Below are positions 41,922 through 49,465 of a stretch of DNA of 54,430 nucleotides, in pieces. Location: positions 1 to 54,430 of the forward strand of contig NZ_JAGGOY010000088.1 of assembly GCF_018614095.1 (NCBI RefSeq), in the 5' to 3' direction. The DNA comes from Streptomyces sp. ISL-87 (lineage in GTDB: Bacteria; Actinomycetota; Actinomycetes; Streptomycetales; Streptomycetaceae). The notes below the pieces were generated by a model. It was not told the origin of the DNA. It did not search any database and worked only from the letters and a program-made list of their open reading frames with translations. Numbering within the stretch: position 1 is the first letter of the stretch; every line of letters begins with the position of its first letter. A program made the position numbers and the translations under genes.

Positions 41922-42967
41922 GACTTCCTCGCGGTGGCCGTAACGGCGATGTCCGTCAGGGTGCGGATCGCCTGCTGGGTGAACGGGGACTCTTCAAGGG
42001 CTCTGACCGCCTGTTCGCGGCGGTCGTCGATCATCCGCTCCACGGCATCGCGGGCACCGGTCGCGGCGAACACCTCGCGGATCGCCGCCGCGTCCCGCTC
42101 GTCGAGCAGCGGGTTGCCGATGAGCTCGCGCAGCCGGGCCGCCTGCTCGTCGTCGGCGGCGCGCAGCGCCAGGGCGACGAGGGTCGTGCGCTTGGCCTCG
42201 CGGAGATCGTCGAGCCGGGACTTTCCGGTCACGCTCGGATCGCCGTACACGCCGAGGAGGTCGTCGCGGAGCTGGAACGCCTCGCCGAGCGGCAGGGCGT
42301 AGCGCGTGAAGGCGTCCATGGCGCCCGCGTCCGCGCCGGCCAGGGCGGCGCCGATGTGCAGGGGGCGCTCGATGGTGTACTTGGCCGTCTTGAAGCGGTT
42401 GACCAGCAGCGTCGCGTCGACGTCGTCGCTCAGTTCACCGGTGGCCTGGAGATCGAGGTACTGGCCCAGCATCACCTCGGTGCGCATCTCGGCGACGATC
42501 GGCAGCGCGGCCAGGAGCTGGTCAGCGGTCAGAGCCCCGGTGAGCAGCAGCTCGTCGGACCAGATCAGCGCGAGGTCGCCGAGCAGGATCGCCGCGTTCT
42601 CGCCGAGCCGGTCGCGCCGGGTGCGGTCCCGGCCGGACGCGTGGCGGGAGGCGAGGGCGCGGTGGATGGTGGGGCGGCCTCTGCGGGTGTCGCTCTGGTC
42701 CATCACGTCGTCGTGGATCAGGGCGAAGGCGTGGAACATCTCCAGACAGGCGGCGACGCGGAACAGCGAGTCCGTGTCGTCTCCGCCTCCGACGGCCTGC
42801 CAGCCGATCGCGCAGAACAGCGGGCGCAGGCGCTTGCCCTCGGACATGAAATCCCGGAGCAGCTCGGTGAGTCCGCTCAGCTCCGTCCGGTTCGTGGCGA
42901 TGTCTTTGGCCGTCAGGAAGTCGTCGAGTACGGAGTCCACTGCCGAGCGGACCGCGCCCGCGGTCAT
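41918..42967 (-). CDS. cotB1: Geranylgeranyl diphosphate synthase, CotB1-like
   Basis: A 349-residue trans-prenyltransferase. The first Asp-rich motif IHDDVMD is at residues 85-90 followed by RRGRPTIHRA. The second, QLRDDLLGVYGD, is near 233-243, and GKRLRPLF near 44 binds IPP. It should make GGPP for the cyclase encoded directly downstream, whose ATG overlaps this stop (ATGA). The start is uncertain: ATG 42967 gives a normal length but has no strong ribosome binding site. The frame is open to 43066 and a GAGAGGGGGC run lies at about 43010, so an unusual start just after it is possible. Confidence 0.9.
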   Translation of the reverse strand: MTAGAVRSAVDSVLDDFLTAKDIATNRTELSGLTELLRDFMSEGKRLRPLFCAIGWQAVGGGDDTDSLFRVAACLEMFHAFALIHDDVMDQSDTRRGRPTIHRALASRHASGRDRTRRDRLGENAAILLGDLALIWSDELLLTGALTADQLLAALPIVAEMRTEVMLGQYLDLQATGELSDDVDATLLVNRFKTAKYTIERPLHIGAALAGADAGAMDAFTRYALPLGEAFQLRDDLLGVYGDPSVTGKSRLDDLREAKRTTLVALALRAADDEQAARLRELIGNPLLDERDAAAIREVFAATGARDAVERMIDDRREQAVRALEESPFTQQAIRTLTDIAVTATARKS

Positions 42968-43023
42968 GGGCGTGTCGATCGCTGTCGGTGCAGTGATGGG
43001 ACTGCCCCCTCTCAATTTCAGGC

Positions 43024-43093
43024 CAATCACGACTGTGATTGATTCGAAAAGGACAATTGATCTCAACCTGATGGGGTCGGGCCCTGGTTGAGA
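43024..43093 (-). promoter_or_regulatory. Putative operator region of the cot-like operon
   Basis: There are two perfect inverted repeats upstream of cotB1: CAATCAC-GACT-GTGATTG (43024-43041) and TCTCAACC-N17-GGTTGAGA (43061-43093). The half site of the second contains a minus-strand TTGAGA that could serve as a -35, but no good -10 follows. A TetR- or GntR-type regulator may bind; none is encoded in the cluster. Confidence 0.45.
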
Positions 43094-43129
43094 CTCACTT
43101 GTGAGGGGCGGGGGAACGACGACGCGAAA

Positions 43130-43169
43130 ACGCCCGTGCCCCGCTGGGTGACCAGCGGGGCACGGGCGT
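43130..43169 (-). terminator. Terminator of the ctaE-qcrCAB operon
   Basis: An 18-base perfect inverted repeat (43130-43147 and 43152-43169) with loop GTGA, 21 bases past the qcrB stop. It separates the respiratory operon from the diterpene operon downstream on the same strand. Confidence 0.9.
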
Positions 43170-43190
43170 GTCTGTGGCGACAGTGAGGGA

Positions 43191-44822
43191 TCAGTGGTGG
43201 CCGTGGCCGCTCTGGATCTCCTTGTATTCCTCCACCGTGGGCTTCGGAATCTGGTTGTCGTCGGAGTAGAGGCCCTTGCTCAGGGACGCGCGCCACTTCT
43301 CCGTGCGCTTGACCTTGCGCTCGACACCGTTCTCGTCGACCGTCGGGCCGAGTTCGATCGGCTTGTACTGCTCGTGCGAGGTGAGCGTGTGCAACTGGCC
43401 CTGCGCGAGCGGCTCGTGGACCTCGACGAACTCACCGTGCGGCAGGCGCTTGATGATGCCGGTCTCGCGACCGTGCAGCACCTTGTCCCGGTCCCGGCGC
43501 TGGAGGCCGAGGCAGATCCGCTTGGTGACGATGAAGGCGAGGACCGGGACGACGAAGAAGCCGATCCGGACGAACCAGGTGATCGCGTTGATCGAGAGGT
43601 GGAAGTACTGCGCGAACATGTCGTTTCCACCGCCGATCAGGAGCACGATGTACTCCGCGATCCAGGCGACACCGATGCCCGTGCGGGTCGGGACGTTGCG
43701 CGGGCGGTCCAGGATGTGGTGCTCGCGCTTGTCCCCGGTGACCCAGGACTCGATGAAGGGCCAGACGGCGATCGCGCCCAGCACCACCGGGAAGATCATC
43801 AGCGGGATGAACACGCCCAGGACGAGCGTGTGGCCCCACAGGTTGATCTCCCAGCCGGGCATGGCACGGATCAGGCCCTCGGGCATACCCATGTACCAGT
43901 CGGGCTGCGCACCGGTGGACACGTGGTCCGGGCGGTACGGGCCGAGCGCCCAGATCGGGTTGATCGAGGCGACCGCGGCGATGGCCGCGATGACACCGAA
44001 GACCAGGAAGAAGAACCCGCCGGCCTTGGCCGTGTAGACCGGGAGCAGCGGCGTGCCGACGACGTTGTTGTTCGTCTTGCCGGGGCCCGCGAACTGGGTG
44101 TGCTTGTGGACCCAGACCAGCGTCAGGTGAGCGACGACCAGGCCGATCATGATGCCCGGAAGCAGCAGGATGTGGACCGAGTAGAAGCGCGAGACGAAGT
44201 CGCCGCCCGGGAACTCGCCGCCGTAGATGAAGAACGACAGGTACGTGCCGACGATCGGCACGGACAGGATCGCACCCTCGAGGAAGCGGATACCGGTACC
44301 CGAGAGCAGGTCGTCCGGCAGCGAGTAACCGGTGAAGCCGGTGAACATGCCGCAGACCAGCAGGGTGAAGCCGAAGAGCCAGTTGACCTCACGCGGCTTG
44401 CGGAACGCACCGGTGAAGAAGACGCGCATCATGTGCACGACCATGGCCGCGACGAAGATCAGCGCCGCCCAGTGGTGGATCTGGCGGATCAGCAGACCAC
44501 CGCGGACCTCGAAGCTGATGTCCACCGTCGAGGCGTAGGCCTCGGACATCGTGACGCCCTGCAACGGCACGTACGAGCCGTCGTAGACGACCTCGTTCAT
44601 GCTCGGGTGGAAGAACATCGTCAGGTAACAACCGGTGAGGATGATGACGATGAAGCTGTAGAGGCAGATCTCACCCAGCATGAAGGACCAGTGGTCCGGG
44701 AAGATCTTGCGCATGCTCGACTTGGCCATGCTGTAGATGCCCAGACGGCCGTCGGCCCAGTCCGCCACCCGCTCACCGGCGGGCGCTTTGCGCTGACTGT
44801 CGGAAGAAGTGGCAGTGCTCAT
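43191..44822 (-). CDS. qcrB: Cytochrome bc complex cytochrome b subunit
   Basis: A 543-residue actinobacterial cytochrome b. Haem-ligating histidine pairs are in IRQIHHWAALIFVAAMVVHMM (first piece IRQIHHWAA) and in YSVHILLLPGIM plus VVAHLTLVWVHKH. The quinone-site PDWY appears in GAQPDWYMG, and there are eight or nine membrane helices. A long C-terminal soluble tail (about 120 residues, ending SGHGHH) is typical of actinobacteria. It forms the menaquinol:cytochrome c oxidoreductase with QcrA and QcrC, in a supercomplex with the aa3 oxidase. Its ATG overlaps the qcrA stop (ATGA). Confidence 0.97.
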   Translation of the reverse strand: MSTATSSDSQRKAPAGERVADWADGRLGIYSMAKSSMRKIFPDHWSFMLGEICLYSFIVIILTGCYLTMFFHPSMNEVVYDGSYVPLQGVTMSEAYASTVDISFEVRGGLLIRQIHHWAALIFVAAMVVHMMRVFFTGAFRKPREVNWLFGFTLLVCGMFTGFTGYSLPDDLLSGTGIRFLEGAILSVPIVGTYLSFFIYGGEFPGGDFVSRFYSVHILLLPGIMIGLVVAHLTLVWVHKHTQFAGPGKTNNNVVGTPLLPVYTAKAGGFFFLVFGVIAAIAAVASINPIWALGPYRPDHVSTGAQPDWYMGMPEGLIRAMPGWEINLWGHTLVLGVFIPLMIFPVVLGAIAVWPFIESWVTGDKREHHILDRPRNVPTRTGIGVAWIAEYIVLLIGGGNDMFAQYFHLSINAITWFVRIGFFVVPVLAFIVTKRICLGLQRRDRDKVLHGRETGIIKRLPHGEFVEVHEPLAQGQLHTLTSHEQYKPIELGPTVDENGVERKVKRTEKWRASLSKGLYSDDNQIPKPTVEEYKEIQSGHGHH

Positions 44823-45877
44823 CCGCGCTCCCAGAATGCAGGGCCGACGGGCTCTTCGAAGTCGCCGAGCGCCTCGAGGAAGCCTTCGTCATTCACGCCG
44901 ATCCGCAGCTGCGGAAGCGCGTGACCAGCCGGGCCGAAGATGACACGGGCGCCGTCGGAAAGGTCGAAGGTGGACTGGTGGCACGGGCAGAGCACGTGGT
45001 GCGTCTGCTGCTCGTACAGGCTGATCGGACAGCCGACGTGGGTGCAGATCTTGGAGTAGGCCACGATGCCGTCGTGGGACCACTCCAGCTCCTGCTTGTC
45101 CTTGATGTCCTCCGGCTGAATGCGGACGATCATCAGGGCGGCCTTGGCGATCTGGACTTGGAAGTCGTGCTGCTCCTCCTCCAGGCCTTCCGGCATGGCG
45201 AAGGTCAGCGAACCGACCTGGACGTCCTCGGGACGCAGCGGCTCCATCGTGTTCTGGTTGATGAGCAGCTTGCCCTTGGCCCACAGCGTCTTGCGCAGGG
45301 AGTCCTCGGGCAGCGGGCCCAGGTCGCGCAGGATCACGACGGCCGACAGCGGCAGCAGGGCCAGCGCGCCGAACATCGTGTTGCGGATCAGCGGACGGCG
45401 GCCGATGCCGGACTCGCCGGCACCGGCGGCCCAGTCCTCCATGACCTTGGCCTTGACCTCCGGCGAAGCGGCCATCTCGTGGCGCTCGTCGGCGATCTCC
45501 ACGTCGGACATCAGGGTGCGGGCCCAGTGGACCGCGCCCGCGCCGATGCAGAACAGGGCCGCGCCCAGGGTCAGACCCAGGGTGAAGTTCAGGGCGCTCA
45601 CCTTCCCGATGGGGAAGATGTACACGATCTTGTCGATCGGGATGGTCACGAAGGCGGCGATGAAGCCGATCGTGGCCAGCATCGACAGCGTGAACAGCAT
45701 CGCGACCGTGCGCTCGGACCGCTTGGCGGCCCGCTCGTCGATGTCCTGGATGCGCGGCCTGTGGGCCGGCAGGCCCGGGTCGGCGAACGGGTCGTCCGCG
45801 ACCGCTACACCGCCGTGGTGGGCGTCGCCCTGCTCGCTCGGCAGGTGCTTCTCTTCGGGAATGTCTTGGCTACTCAT
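44819..45877 (-). CDS. qcrA: Rieske iron-sulfur subunit of cytochrome bc complex
   Basis: A 352-residue protein. After a hydrophilic N-terminus there are three membrane helices (about residues 58-220; for example AMLFTLSMLATIGFIAAFV), the actinobacterial three-helix form. The C-terminal Rieske domain carries CTHVGCPISLY and CPCHQSTFDLSDG, giving two Cys and two His ligands of the [2Fe-2S] cluster plus the flanking disulfide cysteines. It moves electrons from menaquinol to the di-haem QcrC. Both ends overlap neighbours by four bases, so qcrC-qcrA-qcrB are translated together. Confidence 0.97.
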   Translation of the reverse strand: MSSQDIPEEKHLPSEQGDAHHGGVAVADDPFADPGLPAHRPRIQDIDERAAKRSERTVAMLFTLSMLATIGFIAAFVTIPIDKIVYIFPIGKVSALNFTLGLTLGAALFCIGAGAVHWARTLMSDVEIADERHEMAASPEVKAKVMEDWAAGAGESGIGRRPLIRNTMFGALALLPLSAVVILRDLGPLPEDSLRKTLWAKGKLLINQNTMEPLRPEDVQVGSLTFAMPEGLEEEQHDFQVQIAKAALMIVRIQPEDIKDKQELEWSHDGIVAYSKICTHVGCPISLYEQQTHHVLCPCHQSTFDLSDGARVIFGPAGHALPQLRIGVNDEGFLEALGDFEEPVGPAFWERG

Positions 45878-46683
45878 GACTTCTTGGCCTTAGCGGTGTG
45901 GGCCGCGACCCAGACGGCGACAGCGATCAGCGCACCCAGGGCGAAGATCCAGCCGAACAGGCCCTCGGACACGGGGCCGAGGCCACCGAGCTTGAGGCCA
46001 CCGGGGCTGGTCGACTGCTCGCCGTTCACCTTCTGGAGGTACGCGATGATGTCCTTCTTCTGCTTCTCCGGCATGGTGCTGTCGGGGAAGGAGGGCATGT
46101 TCTGCGGGCCGGTGAGCATGGCCTCGTAGATGTGCTTCGGCTCGACACCCTCGAGGTTGGGGGCGTACTTGCCGTTCGTCAGCGCGCCGCCCTCACCGGT
46201 GAAGTTGTGGCACTGCGCGCAGTTGTTGCGGAACAGCTCGCCACCCTTGGCCGGGTCGGCGCCCGCCGGGTCGTACTGCTTCTCGGTCGGCACGATGGGG
46301 CCCGCGCCGAGGGAGGCGATGTACGCGGCCAGCTGGTCCGTCTGGGCCTGCGTGTAGATGACGGGCTTCTTCGGCACCTGGGCGCCGGGCTGCTGGGCGG
46401 GCATGCGGCCCGTGCTCACCTGGAAGTCGACGGCCGCGGAGCCGACGCCGACCAGGCTCGGGCCGTCAGAGGAACCCTGACCGCCGGTTCCGTGGCAGCT
46501 TGCGCAACCCACGGCGTAGAGCTTCTTGCCCTCCTCGATGGCGAGGGACTGGGCGGTTTCTTCGGCCTGCGCCTTGCCTGCCGGCGCGAAGGCGGCGTAC
46601 AGCCCCCCAGTGGCCGCCAGCGCGAGGAGTAGAACGACGACCGCCGCCAGCGGATGGCGTCGTCGTGCGGAGAGCTTTTTCAC
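45874..46683 (-). CDS. qcrC: Di-haem cytochrome c subunit of cytochrome bc complex
   Basis: A 269-residue membrane-anchored di-haem cytochrome c. The N-terminal helix (HPLAAVVVLLLALAATGGLYAAF) acts as signal/anchor. Haem motif CASCHG is near residue 59 and CAQCHN near 158, with methionine ligands in the GRMPAQ and QNMPSFPD regions. A C-terminal helix (LFGWIFALGALIAVAVWVAAH) is a second anchor. It replaces a soluble cytochrome c, passing electrons directly to the aa3 oxidase. It lies 76 bases downstream of ctaE in the same direction; the gap has only a small CCGGGT-ACCCGG palindrome. Confidence 0.97.
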   Translation of the reverse strand: MKKLSARRRHPLAAVVVLLLALAATGGLYAAFAPAGKAQAEETAQSLAIEEGKKLYAVGCASCHGTGGQGSSDGPSLVGVGSAAVDFQVSTGRMPAQQPGAQVPKKPVIYTQAQTDQLAAYIASLGAGPIVPTEKQYDPAGADPAKGGELFRNNCAQCHNFTGEGGALTNGKYAPNLEGVEPKHIYEAMLTGPQNMPSFPDSTMPEKQKKDIIAYLQKVNGEQSTSPGGLKLGGLGPVSEGLFGWIFALGALIAVAVWVAAHTAKAKKS

Positions 46684-46759
46684 GGATTACCCCGGTGTCA
46701 GGATCTTCTGCGTCGGTGTTTCTGGATGGAGTGCCGGGTCGGACCCGGTGACGTATTCG

Positions 46760-47380
46760 CTACTTGATCAGGTAGATCGTCGCGAAGAGGCCGATCCAGA
46801 CGACATCGACGAAGTGCCAGTAGTAGGACACGACGATGGCCGACGTGGCCTGTTCGTGGGTGAACCTCTTGGCCGCGTACGTCCGGCCGAGGACCAGCAG
46901 GAAGGCGATGAGACCGCCCGTCACGTGCAGACCGTGGAAGCCGGTGGTCAGGTAGAACACCGAGCCGTACGGTCCGGACTTGAGGGACATGCCCTCGTGC
47001 TTGACCAGCTCGGTGTACTCGAACACCTGGCCGCCAATGAAGATCGCACCCATGACGAACGTGATGATGAACCACGTCCGGAGCTTCTTCACATCACCGC
47101 GCTCGGCGGCGAATACGCCGAGCTGGCAGGTGAGCGAGGAGAGCACCAGGATCGTTGTGTTCGTCGCCGAGAAGGGCAGATTCAAGGCCGAAGCCTGCTC
47201 TGTCCAGTACTCGGCGCCTGTCACGGATCGCAGGGTGAAGTACATCGCGAAGAGGGCCGCGAAGAACATCAGCTCGGAACTCAACCAGATGATGGTTCCG
47301 ACGCTGACGAGGTTCGGCCGGTTGACCGTCGGGTGCGCGTGCCCGGTATCTACTGTCGTTGCTGTCGCCACGACCGACAT
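46760..47380 (-). CDS. ctaE: Cytochrome c oxidase subunit III
   Basis: A 206-residue subunit III with five transmembrane helices (for example GTIIWLSSELMFFAALFAMYF, where SSELMFFA carries the conserved Glu, and FYLTTGFHGLHVTGGLIAFLL). The family motif FHGLHVTGG and the final HFVDVVWIGLFATIYLIK are clear. It is the first gene of the ctaE-qcrCAB operon, linking oxidase and bc1 expression. Its ATG at 47380 lies inside a perfect 10-base inverted repeat, and no good Shine-Dalgarno sequence is present. Confidence 0.95.
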   Translation of the reverse strand: MSVVATATTVDTGHAHPTVNRPNLVSVGTIIWLSSELMFFAALFAMYFTLRSVTGAEYWTEQASALNLPFSATNTTILVLSSLTCQLGVFAAERGDVKKLRTWFIITFVMGAIFIGGQVFEYTELVKHEGMSLKSGPYGSVFYLTTGFHGLHVTGGLIAFLLVLGRTYAAKRFTHEQATSAIVVSYYWHFVDVVWIGLFATIYLIK

Positions 47381-47391
47381 TATGTCGGTCG
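47371..47391. promoter_or_regulatory. Perfect palindrome spanning the ctaE start codon
   Basis: CGACCGACAT-T-ATGTCGGTCG: two 10-base arms with a 1-base spacer. The ctaE start codon is in the left arm. It may be an operator or, in RNA, a hairpin limiting initiation. Confidence 0.6.
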
Positions 47392-47578
47392 CTTATCCCG
47401 CCCTCACCCCGGGGGGTGCCGTTCGGAGTGTCCGGGGCGTGTGCAAGGCCCGAACGGCCCATCAGATCGGCCCGCGGTGTGTCCGCGCGAGCCTGTGCGA
47501 ACCGATGTTGAGCCGGGGTCGGACGGAGTAGCATCCCGCGCAACATCAACGTGATTCACGTCCACGTGGAGGAACGAA

Positions 47579-47980
47579 ATGCGGGCGACTGCGCGGGTTC
47601 TGGTCTACAGCGACGACGCGGGCACCCGGGAGCAGGTGCTGCTGGCGGCCGGGCGCAGGCCGGCCGCGGACCTGCCGCCGGTGGAGTTCGTCGAGTGCGC
47701 CACGCTTCCGGCGGTCCTGAAGCAGTTGGACGAGGGCGGCATCGACGTCTGCGTGCTGGACGGCGAGGCGGTTCCGGCCGGGGGCATGGGGGTGTGCCGG
47801 CAGATCAAGGACGAGATCTTCCGCTGTCCGCCGGTGCTGCTGCTCATGGGGCGCCCGCAGGACGCCTGGCTGGCCACCTGGAGCCGCGCGGACGCCGCGG
47901 TGACCCTTCCGGTGGACCCGGTGGAGTTCGCGGGGGCCCTGGCGGGCCTTCTGCGGGCCCGGCTGTCGCCGGCGGCCTAG
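47579..47980 (+). CDS. Receiver-domain-only response regulator-like protein
   Basis: A 133-residue protein with a CheY-like fold and no output domain. RVLVYSDDAGTREQVLLAAG supplies the acidic pair, VCVLDGEAVPAGGMGVCRQIK places the candidate phospho-acceptor Asp near residue 60, and PVLLLMGRPQDAWLATWSRADA corresponds to strands 4-5. The lysine of the fifth strand is not evident, so phosphorylation may be altered. The ATG at 47579 has GGAGG 6 bases upstream. It is divergent from ctaE and always close to respiratory genes in related genomes as far as I recall; a role in respiratory regulation is inferred. Confidence 0.78.
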   Translation: MRATARVLVYSDDAGTREQVLLAAGRRPAADLPPVEFVECATLPAVLKQLDEGGIDVCVLDGEAVPAGGMGVCRQIKDEIFRCPPVLLLMGRPQDAWLATWSRADAAVTLPVDPVEFAGALAGLLRARLSPAA

Positions 47981-47992
47981 AGCAGGTCAACG

Positions 47993-48027
47993 CGGTGCAC
48001 GGAGGCCCCTGTGGGCCCCGTGCACCG
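47993..48027 (+). terminator. Terminator of the receiver-domain gene
   Basis: A 10-base stem (CGGTGCACGG with CCGTGCACCG) plus an inner 5-base stem separated by a single bulge, loop CTGT, followed by TTTTGG; 13 bases after the stop. Confidence 0.8.
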
Positions 48028-48052
48028 TTTTGGGGCTGTACGGGCCCCCGCG

Positions 48053-48102
48053 GGCCGGTGCAGGCCGGTGCAGGCCGGTGCAGGCCGGTGCAGGCCGGTG
48101 CA
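48053..48102. repeat. Five perfect copies of a 10-base tandem repeat
   Basis: GGCCGGTGCA repeats five times without change in the gap between the convergent receiver-domain and L,D-transpeptidase genes. Confidence 0.95.
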
Positions 48103-48116
48103 GGGGCTGTTGAGGC

Positions 48117-49361
48117 TCAGACCTGCGGGCGCAGGCGCGCCTGGTCGATGGGATTGCGGCCTTCCTGGGTGCCCTTGAGCAGGGCGCTTCCCTGGCGCCA
48201 GTCCTTCCAGTCCAGGTTCCAGTCGCCGTAGCCGTTGCCGAAGTTGTCCATGTCGTCGCCGATGCTGTTGATCACCCGGACGATGTCGCCCTCGGTGATG
48301 TTCTCGTAGAACCAGGCGGCGTTGCCGGTGCTCATGCCGGTGCACCCGTGGCTGACGTTCTCGTAGCCCTGGGAGCCCACGGACCACGGCGCGGCGTGAA
48401 CGTATTCACCACTCCAGGTGACGCGAGTGGCGTAGTAGACGGGCAGGTTGTAGTACTCGTCGCCGCCGATGCCGACGGTGTCGCCGCGCATCTGGACGAA
48501 GTACTGCTTGCCGAGTACCACCTTGACCCCGTTGCGGGTGGAGAAGCCGGGCTTTCCGGTGGTCACCGGAATGGTGTTGATCACTTCTCCGTTGCGCTTG
48601 AACGTGAGGTAGTGCGAGGAGGCGTCGGTGGTGACCTCGACGCGGTCGCCGATCTCCAGCTTCAGCGGCTTGGCCGCGGTGCCGTAGAGCTCGTCGGTGA
48701 TTTTGATGCCCTCAAGATTGCTCCGTGCGGAGACGACCGTGTTGGCGGGCCAGTACTCCTTGGGCCGGTAGTGGAGTTTCTTGTCGTCGACCCAGTACCA
48801 GGCGCCCTCGACCCCGGGCGGAGTGTCGACCACCAGCCCCCGTTCGACGATGGCACGGGCGGCCTTGTCCTTGACGGGTTCGCTGAGCTCGGCGGTGATG
48901 GGCTGTCCGACGCCGTATTTGCCCGCGTCCGGGCCGAATTCGACCTTGAGGACGCCCTTGGCCGGGGTGGTGTCGAAAGACAGCGTGCGCTGCCCTGGAG
49001 CGCCGCGTTCGTCCTCCGTGCTCACGATGACGGTGTAGCGGACGCCTGCGGCCATCGGGACGGTGCTGTGCCAGCGGTCGCCCGCGGCGGACAGCTCGCC
49101 CGCCAGGCGGCGGCCGTGGGTGTCGACGGCGGTCACGTCGGTGATCCGGCCGTCGCCGCCCTTGGCGGTGACTTCGAGGGGCCGGTTGGGGTCTACGGGA
49201 CGGCTGCCGGCGGCCTGGTTGAAGGCGACCTGATCGCCCGCGTCGTACGGGCGGGCGGACAGCGGGTTGTCGCCGGACCCGCATGCGGTGACGCCGGCTC
49301 CGAGGGACGCGACCAGCATCGAGCAGCTGAGTACGGTCCAAAGACGCGGTGAGTGCTTCAT
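48117..49361 (-). CDS. L,D-transpeptidase lipoprotein with Ig-like domains
   Basis: A 414-residue lipoprotein. The signal peptide ends in the lipobox GVTAC (Cys about 27). Two Ig-like/Big domains follow (about residues 50-240), then a YkuD catalytic domain with HGCTGMSTGNAAWFY, in which Cys is the nucleophile, after YVHAAPWSVGSQGYENVS. It makes or remodels 3-3 cross-links in peptidoglycan on the outside of the membrane, like mycobacterial LdtMt2. The ATG at 49361 lies 7 bases after TAGCGT, a leaderless pattern; a start 9 codons earlier (49388) is possible. Confidence 0.92.
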   Translation of the reverse strand: MKHSPRLWTVLSCSMLVASLGAGVTACGSGDNPLSARPYDAGDQVAFNQAAGSRPVDPNRPLEVTAKGGDGRITDVTAVDTHGRRLAGELSAAGDRWHSTVPMAAGVRYTVIVSTEDERGAPGQRTLSFDTTPAKGVLKVEFGPDAGKYGVGQPITAELSEPVKDKAARAIVERGLVVDTPPGVEGAWYWVDDKKLHYRPKEYWPANTVVSARSNLEGIKITDELYGTAAKPLKLEIGDRVEVTTDASSHYLTFKRNGEVINTIPVTTGKPGFSTRNGVKVVLGKQYFVQMRGDTVGIGGDEYYNLPVYYATRVTWSGEYVHAAPWSVGSQGYENVSHGCTGMSTGNAAWFYENITEGDIVRVINSIGDDMDNFGNGYGDWNLDWKDWRQGSALLKGTQEGRNPIDQARLRPQV

Positions 49362-49416
49362 GGAAGCAACGCTATGAAGATATGACAATTACGGCGCGCG
49401 GGATGACTGCAAACGA

Positions 49417-49453
49417 GGGGCCCGGACTCCTCTGTTCGAGGTGTCCGGGCCCC
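49417..49453 (-). terminator. Terminator of the ctaC-ctaD-ctaF operon
   Basis: GGGGCCCGGAC (49417-49427) pairs with GTCCGGGCCCC (49443-49453), and an inner CTC-TGTT-GAG stem extends it. It lies 12 bases after the ctaF stop. Confidence 0.8.
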
Positions 49454-49465
49454 AGGTTCATGCGA

